Source: RBG-13-68-16 sp041494245 (lineage in GTDB: Bacteria; Acidobacteriota; Thermoanaerobaculia; Thermoanaerobaculales; Thermoanaerobaculaceae). Taken from it: a stretch of 64,000 nucleotides of DNA. The position numbers were made by a program, and so were the translations under genes. Location of the stretch: assembly GCA_041494245.1 (NCBI GenBank), contig JBGQAK010000006.1, positions 62,001 to 126,000 of the forward strand, in the 5' to 3' direction. The notes under the pieces were generated by a model that was not told the origin of the DNA, did no database searches, and saw only the letters and a list, made by a program, of their open reading frames with translations. Below, piece by piece: positions 25,883-33,489 of the stretch (the stretch's first letter is position 1; each line of letters opens with the position of its first letter).

Positions 25883-27313
25883 ATGCCGCACTTTGACGTG
25901 GTGGTGATCGGGTGCGGGCCGGGCGGCGAGCGCGCCGCCATCCAGGCCGCGCGGGCGGGCAAGCAGGTGGCGGTGATCGAACGCCGGCACGTGGTGGGCG
26001 GCACGAGGGTGAACTGGGGCACCATACCGTCCAAGACCCTGCGGGAGAGCGCGCTGTTCGTCCTCTCCCTCACCCGGCACAAACTCGAGGGGATTCCCTG
26101 CGGGATCGACGGCGAGATCACCGTGGACGACTTCATGTACCGCGAGCGGAAGGTGGTGCAGAGGGAGCTGGAGATCATCAACGATTCCTTGGAGCGGTAC
26201 CGCATCGAGGTCTTCCACGCCCAGGCGCGTTTCCTGGACACCCACACGGTGGCGCTCTACGGCCCCGACGGCGCCGTCCAGTCCGCGCTCACCGGCGACT
26301 TCATCGTGATCGCCAGCGGCTCGAGCCCAAACCGCCCGCCCGACGTGCCGTTCGACGAGGACACCGTCTTCGACAGCGACACGATCCTGCGCCTCCCACG
26401 CATGCCGAAGAGCATGGTGGTGCTCGGCGCCGGCGTGATCGGGGTGGAGTTCGCGAGCATCTTCGCGGCCCTGGGTCTGCAAGTCACCATCGTGGACACG
26501 CGCGACCGCCTGCTGCCGTACCTCGACCGCGAGGTTGTCACCATCCTGGAGCGTGAGCTGGAGCGCCTCGGCATCACCATCCTCCACAACGACCGGTACG
26601 CCGCCATCGAGCGCCTCCCCGGCGCCCCTCCGCGCGTGCGGTGCGCGCTGCGCCAGGCGGGCACGCTGGAGGCCGACGTTCTGCTCTACTGCGTCGGGCG
26701 CGATGGCAACACGAGGGACCTCGGGCTCGAGAGGATCGGCCTGGTGCCCAACGACTACGGCCTGCTCGAGGTCAACGAGCACTACCAGACGGCGGTGCCG
26801 CACATCTACGCGGTCGGTGACGTGATCGGCTACCCGGCGCTGGCCAGCACGTCCATGGAGCAGGGAAGGCAGGCGATGCGCCACGCGTTCAGAATCCCTG
26901 GTGTCACCCCGAGGACCGAGATGCTGCCGTTCGCGATCTACTCGATCCCGGAAGTCAGCTACATCGGCGAAACCGAGGAATCGCTCCAGAGGAAGGGCGT
27001 GGAGTACGTGGCCGGCCGCGGGAACTACGACATGAACCCGCGCGGCCAGATCATCGGCGACTCCGAGGGGATGCTCAAGCTGCTCTTCGAGGCGGACTCG
27101 CTGAAGTTGGCCGGCGCACACATGATCGGCCAGGCCGCCAGCGAGCTCATCCACATCGCCGAAGCGTTCTTGAGATCAGGTGCGACGGCGGAGCAGATCG
27201 CCGAGACGCTGTATAACTACCCGACCCTCTCCGACCTCTACCGTCATGCTGCGCTCAAGGCGCTCCAGGCCTCCCGGCAGCGCGCCGCGGCCGGCCCGGC
27301 ATCGGGGCGCTGA
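25883..27313 (+). CDS. sthA: Soluble pyridine nucleotide transhydrogenase (SthA-like flavoprotein)
   Basis: 476-aa flavoprotein of the pyridine nucleotide-disulfide oxidoreductase fold, predicted to equilibrate NADPH and NADH. FAD motif VVIGCGPGGERAA (about 6-18), NAD(P) motif VLGAGVIGVEFAS, second FAD motif YAVGDVIGYPALAS, and C-terminal dimerisation segment ending HAALKAL. The active disulfide of lipoamide dehydrogenase is replaced: GGTRVNWGTIPSK has Arg and Thr where CxxxxC stands. E. coli SthA similarly has Thr at the second position. It lacks the redox pair, so a lipoamide role is unlikely. ATG at 25883 with GGGAGAG upstream. Confidence 0.88.
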   Translation: MPHFDVVVIGCGPGGERAAIQAARAGKQVAVIERRHVVGGTRVNWGTIPSKTLRESALFVLSLTRHKLEGIPCGIDGEITVDDFMYRERKVVQRELEIINDSLERYRIEVFHAQARFLDTHTVALYGPDGAVQSALTGDFIVIASGSSPNRPPDVPFDEDTVFDSDTILRLPRMPKSMVVLGAGVIGVEFASIFAALGLQVTIVDTRDRLLPYLDREVVTILERELERLGITILHNDRYAAIERLPGAPPRVRCALRQAGTLEADVLLYCVGRDGNTRDLGLERIGLVPNDYGLLEVNEHYQTAVPHIYAVGDVIGYPALASTSMEQGRQAMRHAFRIPGVTPRTEMLPFAIYSIPEVSYIGETEESLQRKGVEYVAGRGNYDMNPRGQIIGDSEGMLKLLFEADSLKLAGAHMIGQAASELIHIAEAFLRSGATAEQIAETLYNYPTLSDLYRHAALKALQASRQRAAAGPASGR

Positions 27314-27551
27314 ACGGGCCTCGATGCCGGCCTGCAACCGAAGCCCGACCTTCGCGACCCGCCCCGGCGTCAACCTCGCGCCGCCCCGGCCGTCCCCAAA
27401 TCAGGAGCGTGAGGCTCCGTCGGCGTCGTCGCAGGCGATCCGCGGCCGCACCGGGCCGCGGGCCGTCTCTACCCCGGACGACGCTGGCGGTCCCGACGGC
27501 TCCTCTGACCTTCGCGTGAAGGCCGTGAACGAAGGGTGGTGTCGGTAGGCC

Positions 27552-28643
27552 ATGGCATCACAGCCGCATCCCGCAATCACTCCCCTCCCCAGACACACAT
27601 CCCTGCACTCCGTCCGCCGCCGACCCCCCGTGGTGGGTCTGGTTGCGACCGACCCCGAGGCCCCGTCGTTCCGCCTCCGCCTCCACCCCCTCGCGAGGCA
27701 CCTCAAGCATCTCGGGGTCGAGGCCCGCAGCTACACGCTCCGCGGACCCGAGTGGTGGCGCGTGCTCCGCCTCACCCGGGCGTGGCAGAGCTGCGACCTG
27801 CTGCTTTTCTCCAAGCTCAAGCTGCTGCTGGGCGAAAGGGAGTTCGTGGCCAGGCGCTGCCACACCTGGGTGTTCGACGTGGACGACGCCGTCATGTTCC
27901 GCAAACCCGCCCGGCACGGGGAGCCCCCCGACACAGCGTGGTGGCGCAGGCACCGCTTTGAGCGCATGGTGCGGAGCTGCCGGCTGGTGGTGGCGGCTTC
28001 CCACTCGCTGGCCTCCATGGTGGGGAGCGAGGCGGCCCACGTCGAGGTTCTGCCGACTCCCGTCGAGCTTGCCACGTACCCCAAGGCACGGCTCTCCGGG
28101 CAAGGGACCGTTAAGCTCGTGTGGATCGGGCTCCCGGCCAACCTGCGCTACCTCACGGACCTCGCGCCGCTGCTCCGGGATCTCGCCCGCGACGGGCTCG
28201 ACTTCGAGCTCCACATCATCTGCGACCGCCTGCCCGAGATGCCGGGTGTGCCGTGCCGGCTCGTGCCGTGGAGCGATCTCACGGCCGGCCGCGACCTCGC
28301 GGCCTGCGACGTCGGCATGGCGCCCTTGAGCGACGACGCGTGGACGCGCGGCAAGGGGGCGTATCGCAGCATCCAGTACGCGGCCGCGGGCCTGCCGGCC
28401 GTGGCATCGCCGGTGGGTGCCAACCGCGAGGTGGTCAGGCCCGGCGAGACCGGGGTGTGGGCCTCGACGCCGCAGGAGTGGCGGACCGCACTCGAGCGGC
28501 TCGTCTGCAACCCCGTTCTCCGACGCCGCCTGGGTGCGGCCGCCCGGCAGCACGCCCGCGCCTACGACCGCTCGGTGCTCCTGCACCGCTACGCGGCCCA
28601 CCTCGTGCGGCTCCTGGGAGAGAGGCGCGCGTCACCGGAGTAG
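27552..28643 (+). CDS. GT4/GT1-type glycosyltransferase
   Basis: 363-aa GT-B fold glycosyltransferase. Features are an N-terminal SFRLRLHPLARHLKHLGVEA, FDVDDAVMFRK, LPTPVELATYP at the start of the second domain, KLVWIGLPANLRYL, and the donor-binding region GKGAYRSIQYAAAGLPAVASPVG, where the usual acidic E-x7-E is modified. No export signal. It stands alone between sthA and the selenoprotein operon; the acceptor is unknown. The preceding 238 nt (27314-27551) show no gene. Confidence 0.78.
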   Translation: MASQPHPAITPLPRHTSLHSVRRRPPVVGLVATDPEAPSFRLRLHPLARHLKHLGVEARSYTLRGPEWWRVLRLTRAWQSCDLLLFSKLKLLLGEREFVARRCHTWVFDVDDAVMFRKPARHGEPPDTAWWRRHRFERMVRSCRLVVAASHSLASMVGSEAAHVEVLPTPVELATYPKARLSGQGTVKLVWIGLPANLRYLTDLAPLLRDLARDGLDFELHIICDRLPEMPGVPCRLVPWSDLTAGRDLAACDVGMAPLSDDAWTRGKGAYRSIQYAAAGLPAVASPVGANREVVRPGETGVWASTPQEWRTALERLVCNPVLRRRLGAAARQHARAYDRSVLLHRYAAHLVRLLGERRASPE

Positions 28644-28674
28644 GAACGTCCGGGCGCACCCTCTCACGGGGGGT

Positions 28675-28702
28675 TTGACAGGGTCATTTGGAGTAGTAGA
28701 CT
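28675..28702 (+). promoter_or_regulatory. Sigma-70-like promoter for the leader ORF and selenoprotein gene
   Basis: Perfect TTGACA at 28675-28680, 16-nt spacer, TAGACT at 28697-28702. This is among the best sigma-70 matches in the window. Expected transcription starts near 28709, giving a short leader before the GGAAGGAG ribosome site. Confidence 0.7.
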
Positions 28703-28734
28703 GCGTTTCAAAATCAACATGTGGGAAGGAGACG

Positions 28735-28851
28735 ATGAGCAGAACCATGATCGGCCCAGGCGTGGCGGCGCTTTGCCTCGCGCTCGACGCATGCACTGAG
28801 GCGCGCGCCGCGCCCGGAGCTTGCGCAGGCGGCGCGGTTGCTGTGAAATGA
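28735..28851 (+). CDS. Short leader ORF (38 aa) upstream of the selenoprotein gene
   Basis: ATG at 28735 is preceded by GGAAGGAG 4 nt upstream. The product is a hydrophobic, three-cysteine peptide (MSRTMIGPGVAALCLALDAC at the start) ending in a TGA at 28849-28851, only 12 nt before the next ATG and in the same frame. It could be a regulatory leader peptide, a translational coupler or a decayed signal sequence. It resembles no family I recognise. No SECIS-like loop follows its TGA, so read-through there is not expected. Confidence 0.5.
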   Translation: MSRTMIGPGVAALCLALDACTEARAAPGACAGGAVAVK

Positions 28852-28863
28852 CGGCGTAAGGCG

Positions 28864-30366
28864 ATGCGTGTGCCCCGGTCATTCCCGACTCTCTCCCTGG
28901 CGGTGCTGCTCGCCGCTGGTACCGCGGCGGCGGCGGCAGAGGACTTGCCGGTTCGCCTCGTCGTGTTTGAGTCGTTCATGCGCCCCGGCTGACCGATCTG
29001 CGACGCCGCCGGTCCGGCGGTGGATGCCCTGGAAACCGAGTACGCGACCAGACCCGTCATCTTCCTCGAGCAGAACGTGGACGTTCCGGTGGGCAACCGC
29101 CTCACCCGCTGGTATGCCGGGTACAGCGGTCCCTTGAACATCTACCTGCCGCTCGTGATGGTGGACAGCGGCCATCAGATCTCCAACGGTTCAAAGAATG
29201 ACTTCAAGGCAGCCTACAGGCCGCTCGTGAACGCAGAGCTGGCGCGACCCCCGCAGGCCGAGCTCGAGGCCTACGTCCGCAACGTGGGGAGCAGGGTGCG
29301 CGTCTACACGAGTATGCGCAACACCTCCGGGTCCACCCTGTCCGCGGCCGCCAACGGCGCTGCTCTGCACGCCCTGGTCTGGGAGGACGCTCACGCAGGT
29401 GTGACGAACCAGATCGTGCGTGCGGCCCCCTGGCTCGGCATCTCCCCCGAGGTCGCGTCGAACGGCTCCTTCACCGCGACGCTCGAGACGCCGGATCTCG
29501 CGGGCGTCAACTGGCAGGCGCTCCACACGGTCGTCCTCGCCGACTACGTGCCGGGCCCCGGGACCGCCTACGACGCGCTGCAGGCCGCCGTCGCCGAGCC
29601 CGCGGGTCTGTCCATCGATCCCGACACCACCACCCTCGCGGTCGACGCGAACCATCCCGACGACAGGAGCGCCCGGCTGCGCCTGCGCGGGCCCTACGTG
29701 CTGAACTGGACCGCGACGCCCGACGTGGAGTGGCTCGCGGTCACCCCGGGGAGCGCGGAGATCGCCGTCCAGCCCACGGTGCGCATCGCAGCCGGCAGGC
29801 TCGCCCCGGGGTGGCAGGAGGGCCGGGTCTCGGTGCACGCCGCCAGCGAGGACGGGATGGCCTTCTCGCAGACCGTGGCCGTCAGGGTCTTCCTCGGTCC
29901 GCGGGTCCTCCGCCTCGGCAGCGCCACCACGAGTCCGGGCAAGACCGTGAGCCTGTCGGTCGACCTGTCGGCCCTGGGGGACGAGAGCTCCGTAAGCTTC
30001 AGCGTGGCCTTCCACCCAGCCGTGCTGGGCTCGGTCTCGGTGGGCACTTTCGGTGCGATCACCGCCGACATGCTCACCCTGGATGGGACCCAGGGGGACG
30101 CCGGCCGGCTCGGCGTGAGGATCGACCTGCCCCCCGGGCAGACGTTCACTCAGGGGGACGTCCGGCTCCTGCAGCTCTCCTTCACCGTCGCCCCCGCGGC
30201 GACCGCCGGTGCCGCGACGGTACGGTTCGTCGACCAGCCCACTGGACGGCAGCTCACCGACGCGTCGGGCAACGCCCTGACTGCGACGTTCGCGGACGGC
30301 ACCGTGACGATCCCGCTGACCGGCTTGCGCCCGCCCCGGCGCCACATCGGCCGGATCGGTCCCTGA
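28864..30366 (+). CDS. Predicted exported selenoprotein: thioredoxin-like U-P-I-C domain with BACON-like and cohesin-like C-terminus
   Basis: Read with TGA at 28990-28992 as selenocysteine, the product is 500 aa. Residues 1-25 form a signal peptide (LSLAVLLAAGTAAAAA, cleavage near AAA|ED). A thioredoxin-like domain follows, about 27-130: RLVVFESFMRPG, then U43-P-I-C46, a helix DAAGPAVDALE, strand VIFLEQNVDV, and IYLPLVMVDSG in the expected cis-Pro region. About 270-345 is BACON/Ig-like (LNWTATPDVEWLAVTPGSA); about 345-483 resembles a cohesin-type beta sandwich. The UGA is the only interruption, falls on the first residue of the CPxC-type motif, and is followed by a SECIS-like hairpin. AAGG lies before ATG 28864. 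The alternative is a nonsense-mutated pseudogene. Confidence 0.72.
28990..29022 (+). promoter_or_regulatory. UGA(Sec) codon with SECIS-like hairpin
   Basis: TGA at 28990-28992. A stem of 29004-29010 with 29016-29022 (CGCCGCC/GGCGGTG, one G-U pair) closes the 5-nt loop GGTCC at 29011-29015. The loop begins 18 nt after the UGA and carries GGUC, as in the E. coli fdhF SECIS apical loop at the same distance. Bacterial SECIS rules (upper stem of at least 4 bp, a G among the first two loop bases, 16-37 nt spacing) are met. Confidence 0.68.
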
Positions 30367-30409
30367 TCTTCTCGGGTGTTTTGTTGAGTCTGGCGCCCGC
30401 AGGCCGGGG

Positions 30410-31699
30410 CTACCCCAGTGCCAGCAGGGGGAGCAGGCCGACAAGGGCGAGCAGGAAGAGCGCCGCGAGCCCGCGGAACCCAGTGTCCGGGTCGGAGAAC
30501 AGGCGCGCGTAGAGCCCTTTGAGCGCGTTGTTGCTGGCGGTGGCGACCACGATCGCGGCGGCCGCTGCGATAAGCGGCGTGCTCACACCCGCGCTCTGGG
30601 TGAGCCCCATGATAAACGGGTCCACATCGGTGACGCCCATCAGCGTCGCGAGGGCAAACATGCCGACGGTCCCGAAGTGCTCGAGCACGAGGTTGGTGAT
30701 CACCAGGATCGCGAGGAAAATCGCCGCGAACAGGAACGCCGAGCCGAGCTCGAGCGGGTTCCTCGCCTGGTACTCCCGCTCCACGGTCTCGCGGGAGCGA
30801 TCGGGCAGCCTCGACCAGAGGAAGCCCACCAGCATCGTCCCCAGCCCCAGGACGAGGAACGACGGTGCGAGCCTGGTCGCCAGAGCGCCGTTGAAGATCG
30901 CGACCAGCACCAGCACCCTCAGGTACATCACGCCGGAGGCGAGGACCATGCTGCCCGCAAAGAGGTTTGGACGGTTCTCGCGGCGCGCCCTGCGCGCCAG
31001 CGCCACGGTCATGACGGTGGAGGAGTACGCGCCTCCCAGGAGCGCCGCGAACACGATGCCGCCCCGCCGCCTGGTCACCCGCTGCAGGACGTAGCTGCCG
31101 TACGAGATGCCGCTCACCGCGGCGACGATCAGCCAGGTCTTGAATGGGTTGAGTTGAAACCGGGTGAACGCCTGGTCCGGCACCGCCGGCAGGATCACCA
31201 CCGTCAGCAGCAGGAACTTGGTGAAGGTGATGACCTCCTCGGATACGATCCGCTCGGACAGCCCCTCGAGCGCGGTCTTCAACTCGAGCAGCAGCATCGC
31301 CAGCACCACCACCGTGACCGCGATCCAGTAGGCGCCGTTGAACACCAGCGCGCCGAGCACGTAGGTCAGCAGGCCCGAGACCTCGGTCGTAACGCCCGCA
31401 TCCTCGGCGGTCGCCAGCTTGTGCCGGTAGGAGACCAGCAGGAAGGCGCCCACGACCGCGAGACCCAGGGCCACCGGCAGCACCTGCGTCCCCGAGACCA
31501 GAGCCATGGTGTAGCCGAGCAGACCGATGAGGGGGAACGTCCTCACCCCTCCGAAGATGTAGTGGCCCGCGGTGGCCTTGCGCCCCTCCCGCTCAAGCCC
31601 GAGCAGGAACGAGAGGAACAGCACCAGGAGGATCTTGAACGCCTCCGGGTGCGTCAGTTCGGCAAGGGTGTGCACGAGGCCCTGATCCATGACTCTCAT
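30410..31699 (-). CDS. MgtC/SapB-DUF4010 family membrane protein
   Basis: About 429-aa integral membrane protein. The N-terminal part resembles MgtC/SapB (FLLGLEREGRKATAGHYIFGGVRTFPLIGLLG, about 30-62) and the rest matches DUF4010 proteins with about a dozen hydrophobic segments (GGAYSSTVMTVALARRAR; MGVTDVDPFIMGLTQSAG; ASNNALKGLYA). Function of this combined family is not established; the MgtC part is linked with magnesium or acid homeostasis in other bacteria. Start ATG 31699, or ATG 31690 three codons later. It converges on the selenoprotein gene. Confidence 0.78.
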   Translation of the reverse strand: MRVMDQGLVHTLAELTHPEAFKILLVLFLSFLLGLEREGRKATAGHYIFGGVRTFPLIGLLGYTMALVSGTQVLPVALGLAVVGAFLLVSYRHKLATAEDAGVTTEVSGLLTYVLGALVFNGAYWIAVTVVVLAMLLLELKTALEGLSERIVSEEVITFTKFLLLTVVILPAVPDQAFTRFQLNPFKTWLIVAAVSGISYGSYVLQRVTRRRGGIVFAALLGGAYSSTVMTVALARRARRENRPNLFAGSMVLASGVMYLRVLVLVAIFNGALATRLAPSFLVLGLGTMLVGFLWSRLPDRSRETVEREYQARNPLELGSAFLFAAIFLAILVITNLVLEHFGTVGMFALATLMGVTDVDPFIMGLTQSAGVSTPLIAAAAAIVVATASNNALKGLYARLFSDPDTGFRGLAALFLLALVGLLPLLALG

Positions 31700-31705
31700 C
31701 CGACG

Positions 31706-31975
31706 TTACACCAGGAGGCCTGCACCCTCAAGTCGCGGCGCCTCCCGGTGGAGCGGCAGCACGGCCTCCAGCCGCAGCGGCACGACGGTCGTGCCCTCGC
31801 CGTCGGACACGCGCACGAGCCTCAGCGGATCGCTTGCCTCGCCGACCCCCAAGAAGGGCCCGGATCCCCGCGGCGACCTGCTGCGTGAGGCCCGCGACCC
31901 GGACCATGAAGAACTCATCCACGTTCGAGCCGACGGTGGCGTGGGACCGCACCCCTAGCCAGAGGAACGATCCCG
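31706..31975 (-). pseudogene. Remnant of polyphosphate kinase ppk1
   Basis: On the minus strand, around 31888-31931, the frame reads SNVDEFFMVRVAGLTQQVAAG, the highly characteristic N-terminal PPK1 sequence (SNLDEFFMVRVAGL). The frame then fails, and another frame (about 31863-31706) reads LRLVRVSDGEGTTVVPLRLEAVLP, resembling a later PPK1 region. A full PPK1 is about 700 aa, so most of the gene is deleted and the pieces are out of frame. It is adjacent to a second broken gene, lysE. Confidence 0.65.
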
Positions 31976-32595
31976 CTACCTCGGCCAGAGCGCCGTCGCC
32001 GCCAGCCACAGTTGCCACAACCCAAAGCACGCCAGGGCCGCGGCCGACACGGCGATTCCGACCCGGTTCACCCGCCGCCCCGAACCCCTCGCCACCTGGA
32101 ATACCACCACGAGGCCGGCCATGGTGGCGATGATCGCCGTGTAGAAGCCCGCGACCAGGGCAATTCGGGAGCCGGGGCCTCGTTCCACCCTTTCAGCAGC
32201 AGCGGGCCGAGCACGGTGCTCCAGCCGAGGTATGGGTTGGGGTTGAGCACGTTCACGGTCACGGCCTTCATCACGCTCTGCCGGCTGGATTCATCGGCCC
32301 GTGGTCCCCTCTCGTCATACTCCCGCCAGGCCTTCCAGGCACCCACGGCTAGGTAGAGGACAAAGACCCCGCCCACGACGCGCAGCCACACCACCAGACC
32401 GGCAGGGACGTTGCTCAGTACCACCAGCGCCAGCATCGCGATCGGGCCGTCGCTGATCAGAGGCGCCAGGACGCCCGGGAGCGTCTTCCTCCACCCGATC
32501 CTCAGGGTCTGCGAGATGAGGTAGGTGGAAAGAGGCCCCGGCTGGACGGCGGCCGCAAAGCCGTAGGTGATGCCGAGGATCAGGTAGACGGCCAT
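31976..32595 (-). pseudogene. LysE/RhtB-type amino-acid exporter, frameshifted
   Basis: The first frame (32595 to about 32170) begins MAVYLILGITYGFAAAVQPG and carries NVLNPNPYLGWSTVLGPLLL, the LysE-family signature for helix 4. It then loses frame near GWNEAPA. The rest continues in another frame (about 32175-31976) as RIALVAGFYTAIIATMAGLV and ends LWLAATALWPR. A single-base deletion around 32165-32185 explains the break. A sequencing error cannot be excluded. Joined, it would be about 206 aa, a normal LysE length. Confidence 0.7.
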
Positions 32596-32692
32596 GTGGG
32601 GTCGGGTCTCCCGCCGCCCCTCATCCTACCAACCGCCACTCCGCCACGGCCCGGCGGGACGGCAGGCGCCGGCGGCCGCGCGCCGCAGGGCT

Positions 32693-33454
32693 CTACAGGA
32701 CGTACCCGGCGGCGGCGAGGAGGCGCTCGTTGACCGGTGCGCAAAGACCGAGCTCGCGGGCCAGGCGCACGACCGCCCCATTGCGGAACTCGAGCGCCTT
32801 GGCGGTGCCGGCCTTCACCCAACCGAGGGGCTCCACGGCCTTCAGGAACGCCGTCCACCACTCGGGCGAGGCGTGCGCGCCGAGCGCCCGCGCAGTCACG
32901 CTCACGGCTTCGCCAAACACGCCCTGCGCCTCCCCGCGGTGCCGCTCCAGGTACTCTGCAAGCGTGAGCCCGTGCACCGCCAGCGGCAGCCCTACCACAC
33001 AGTTAAACCCCATCTTCTCGGCGTCGGCGTGCGCGAACGCGCCGTCGTCCAGAGCAACGGCCGCCACGCCGCCCCGCCCCAGGGTCCCGGCCAGGGAACC
33101 CGCCAGCGGCCCACAGAACGCGCTCGGGCGGAGGACCCGGAAGAACTCCCCCTTGCTCGTGAACCACACCAGGCCCCGCGTGCAGCCGGGTAGCTCCGCG
33201 AGCAGCGGGCGGATCCACCCGTTCTGCACGAAGATCAGGCGCTCCGGCGCGGCGCCGCGCACGCGAGCCACCACGTCGGCCAGCACCTCCTCGCGCACGC
33301 ACACGAGGAGGGGGGCTTCCCCCTCGGCGAGCGCCTCGTCCCAGCCAGACGTACGGGTGACCGGAGCCGCCCGCACGCCGGCCGCCGCCAGCGCCGAGGC
33401 GAGCCTCCGCCCGACCTCCCCCATGCCGATCACGAAGGCGCGCGTCACGTCCAT
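32693..33454 (-). CDS. Ketopantoate reductase-like NAD(P)-dependent oxidoreductase
   Basis: 253-aa cytosolic enzyme. The N-terminal nucleotide motif is AFVIGMGEVGRRLASALAAA (GxGxxG). The C-terminal half resembles the ApbA/PanE helical domain: KMGFNCVVGLPLAVHGLTL and the terminal APVNERLLAA. It is shorter than classical ketopantoate reductases, and the catalytic lysine region appears as EKMGFN. Substrate is uncertain. ATG at 33454 fits the nucleotide-binding start; a GATGAT hexamer stands 6 nt before it. Confidence 0.65.
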   Translation of the reverse strand: MDVTRAFVIGMGEVGRRLASALAAAGVRAAPVTRTSGWDEALAEGEAPLLVCVREEVLADVVARVRGAAPERLIFVQNGWIRPLLAELPGCTRGLVWFTSKGEFFRVLRPSAFCGPLAGSLAGTLGRGGVAAVALDDGAFAHADAEKMGFNCVVGLPLAVHGLTLAEYLERHRGEAQGVFGEAVSVTARALGAHASPEWWTAFLKAVEPLGWVKAGTAKALEFRNGAVVRLARELGLCAPVNERLLAAAGYVL

Positions 33455-33489
33455 GGCGCCATCATCCCCCGGGTCTCCATCACGCACAA

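Noticed and set aside
28849..28869. TGA ending the leader ORF as a second Sec codon, since it is in frame with the selenoprotein
   Set aside because: No stem-loop with a G-rich loop 16-37 nt downstream, and the selenoprotein has its own start and signal peptide immediately after.
28990..28992. In-frame TGA as a simple nonsense mutation (pseudogene)
   Set aside because: Kept as the alternative but not favoured: no other lesion in 501 codons, exact position at the redox motif, and a SECIS-like loop at the right spacing.
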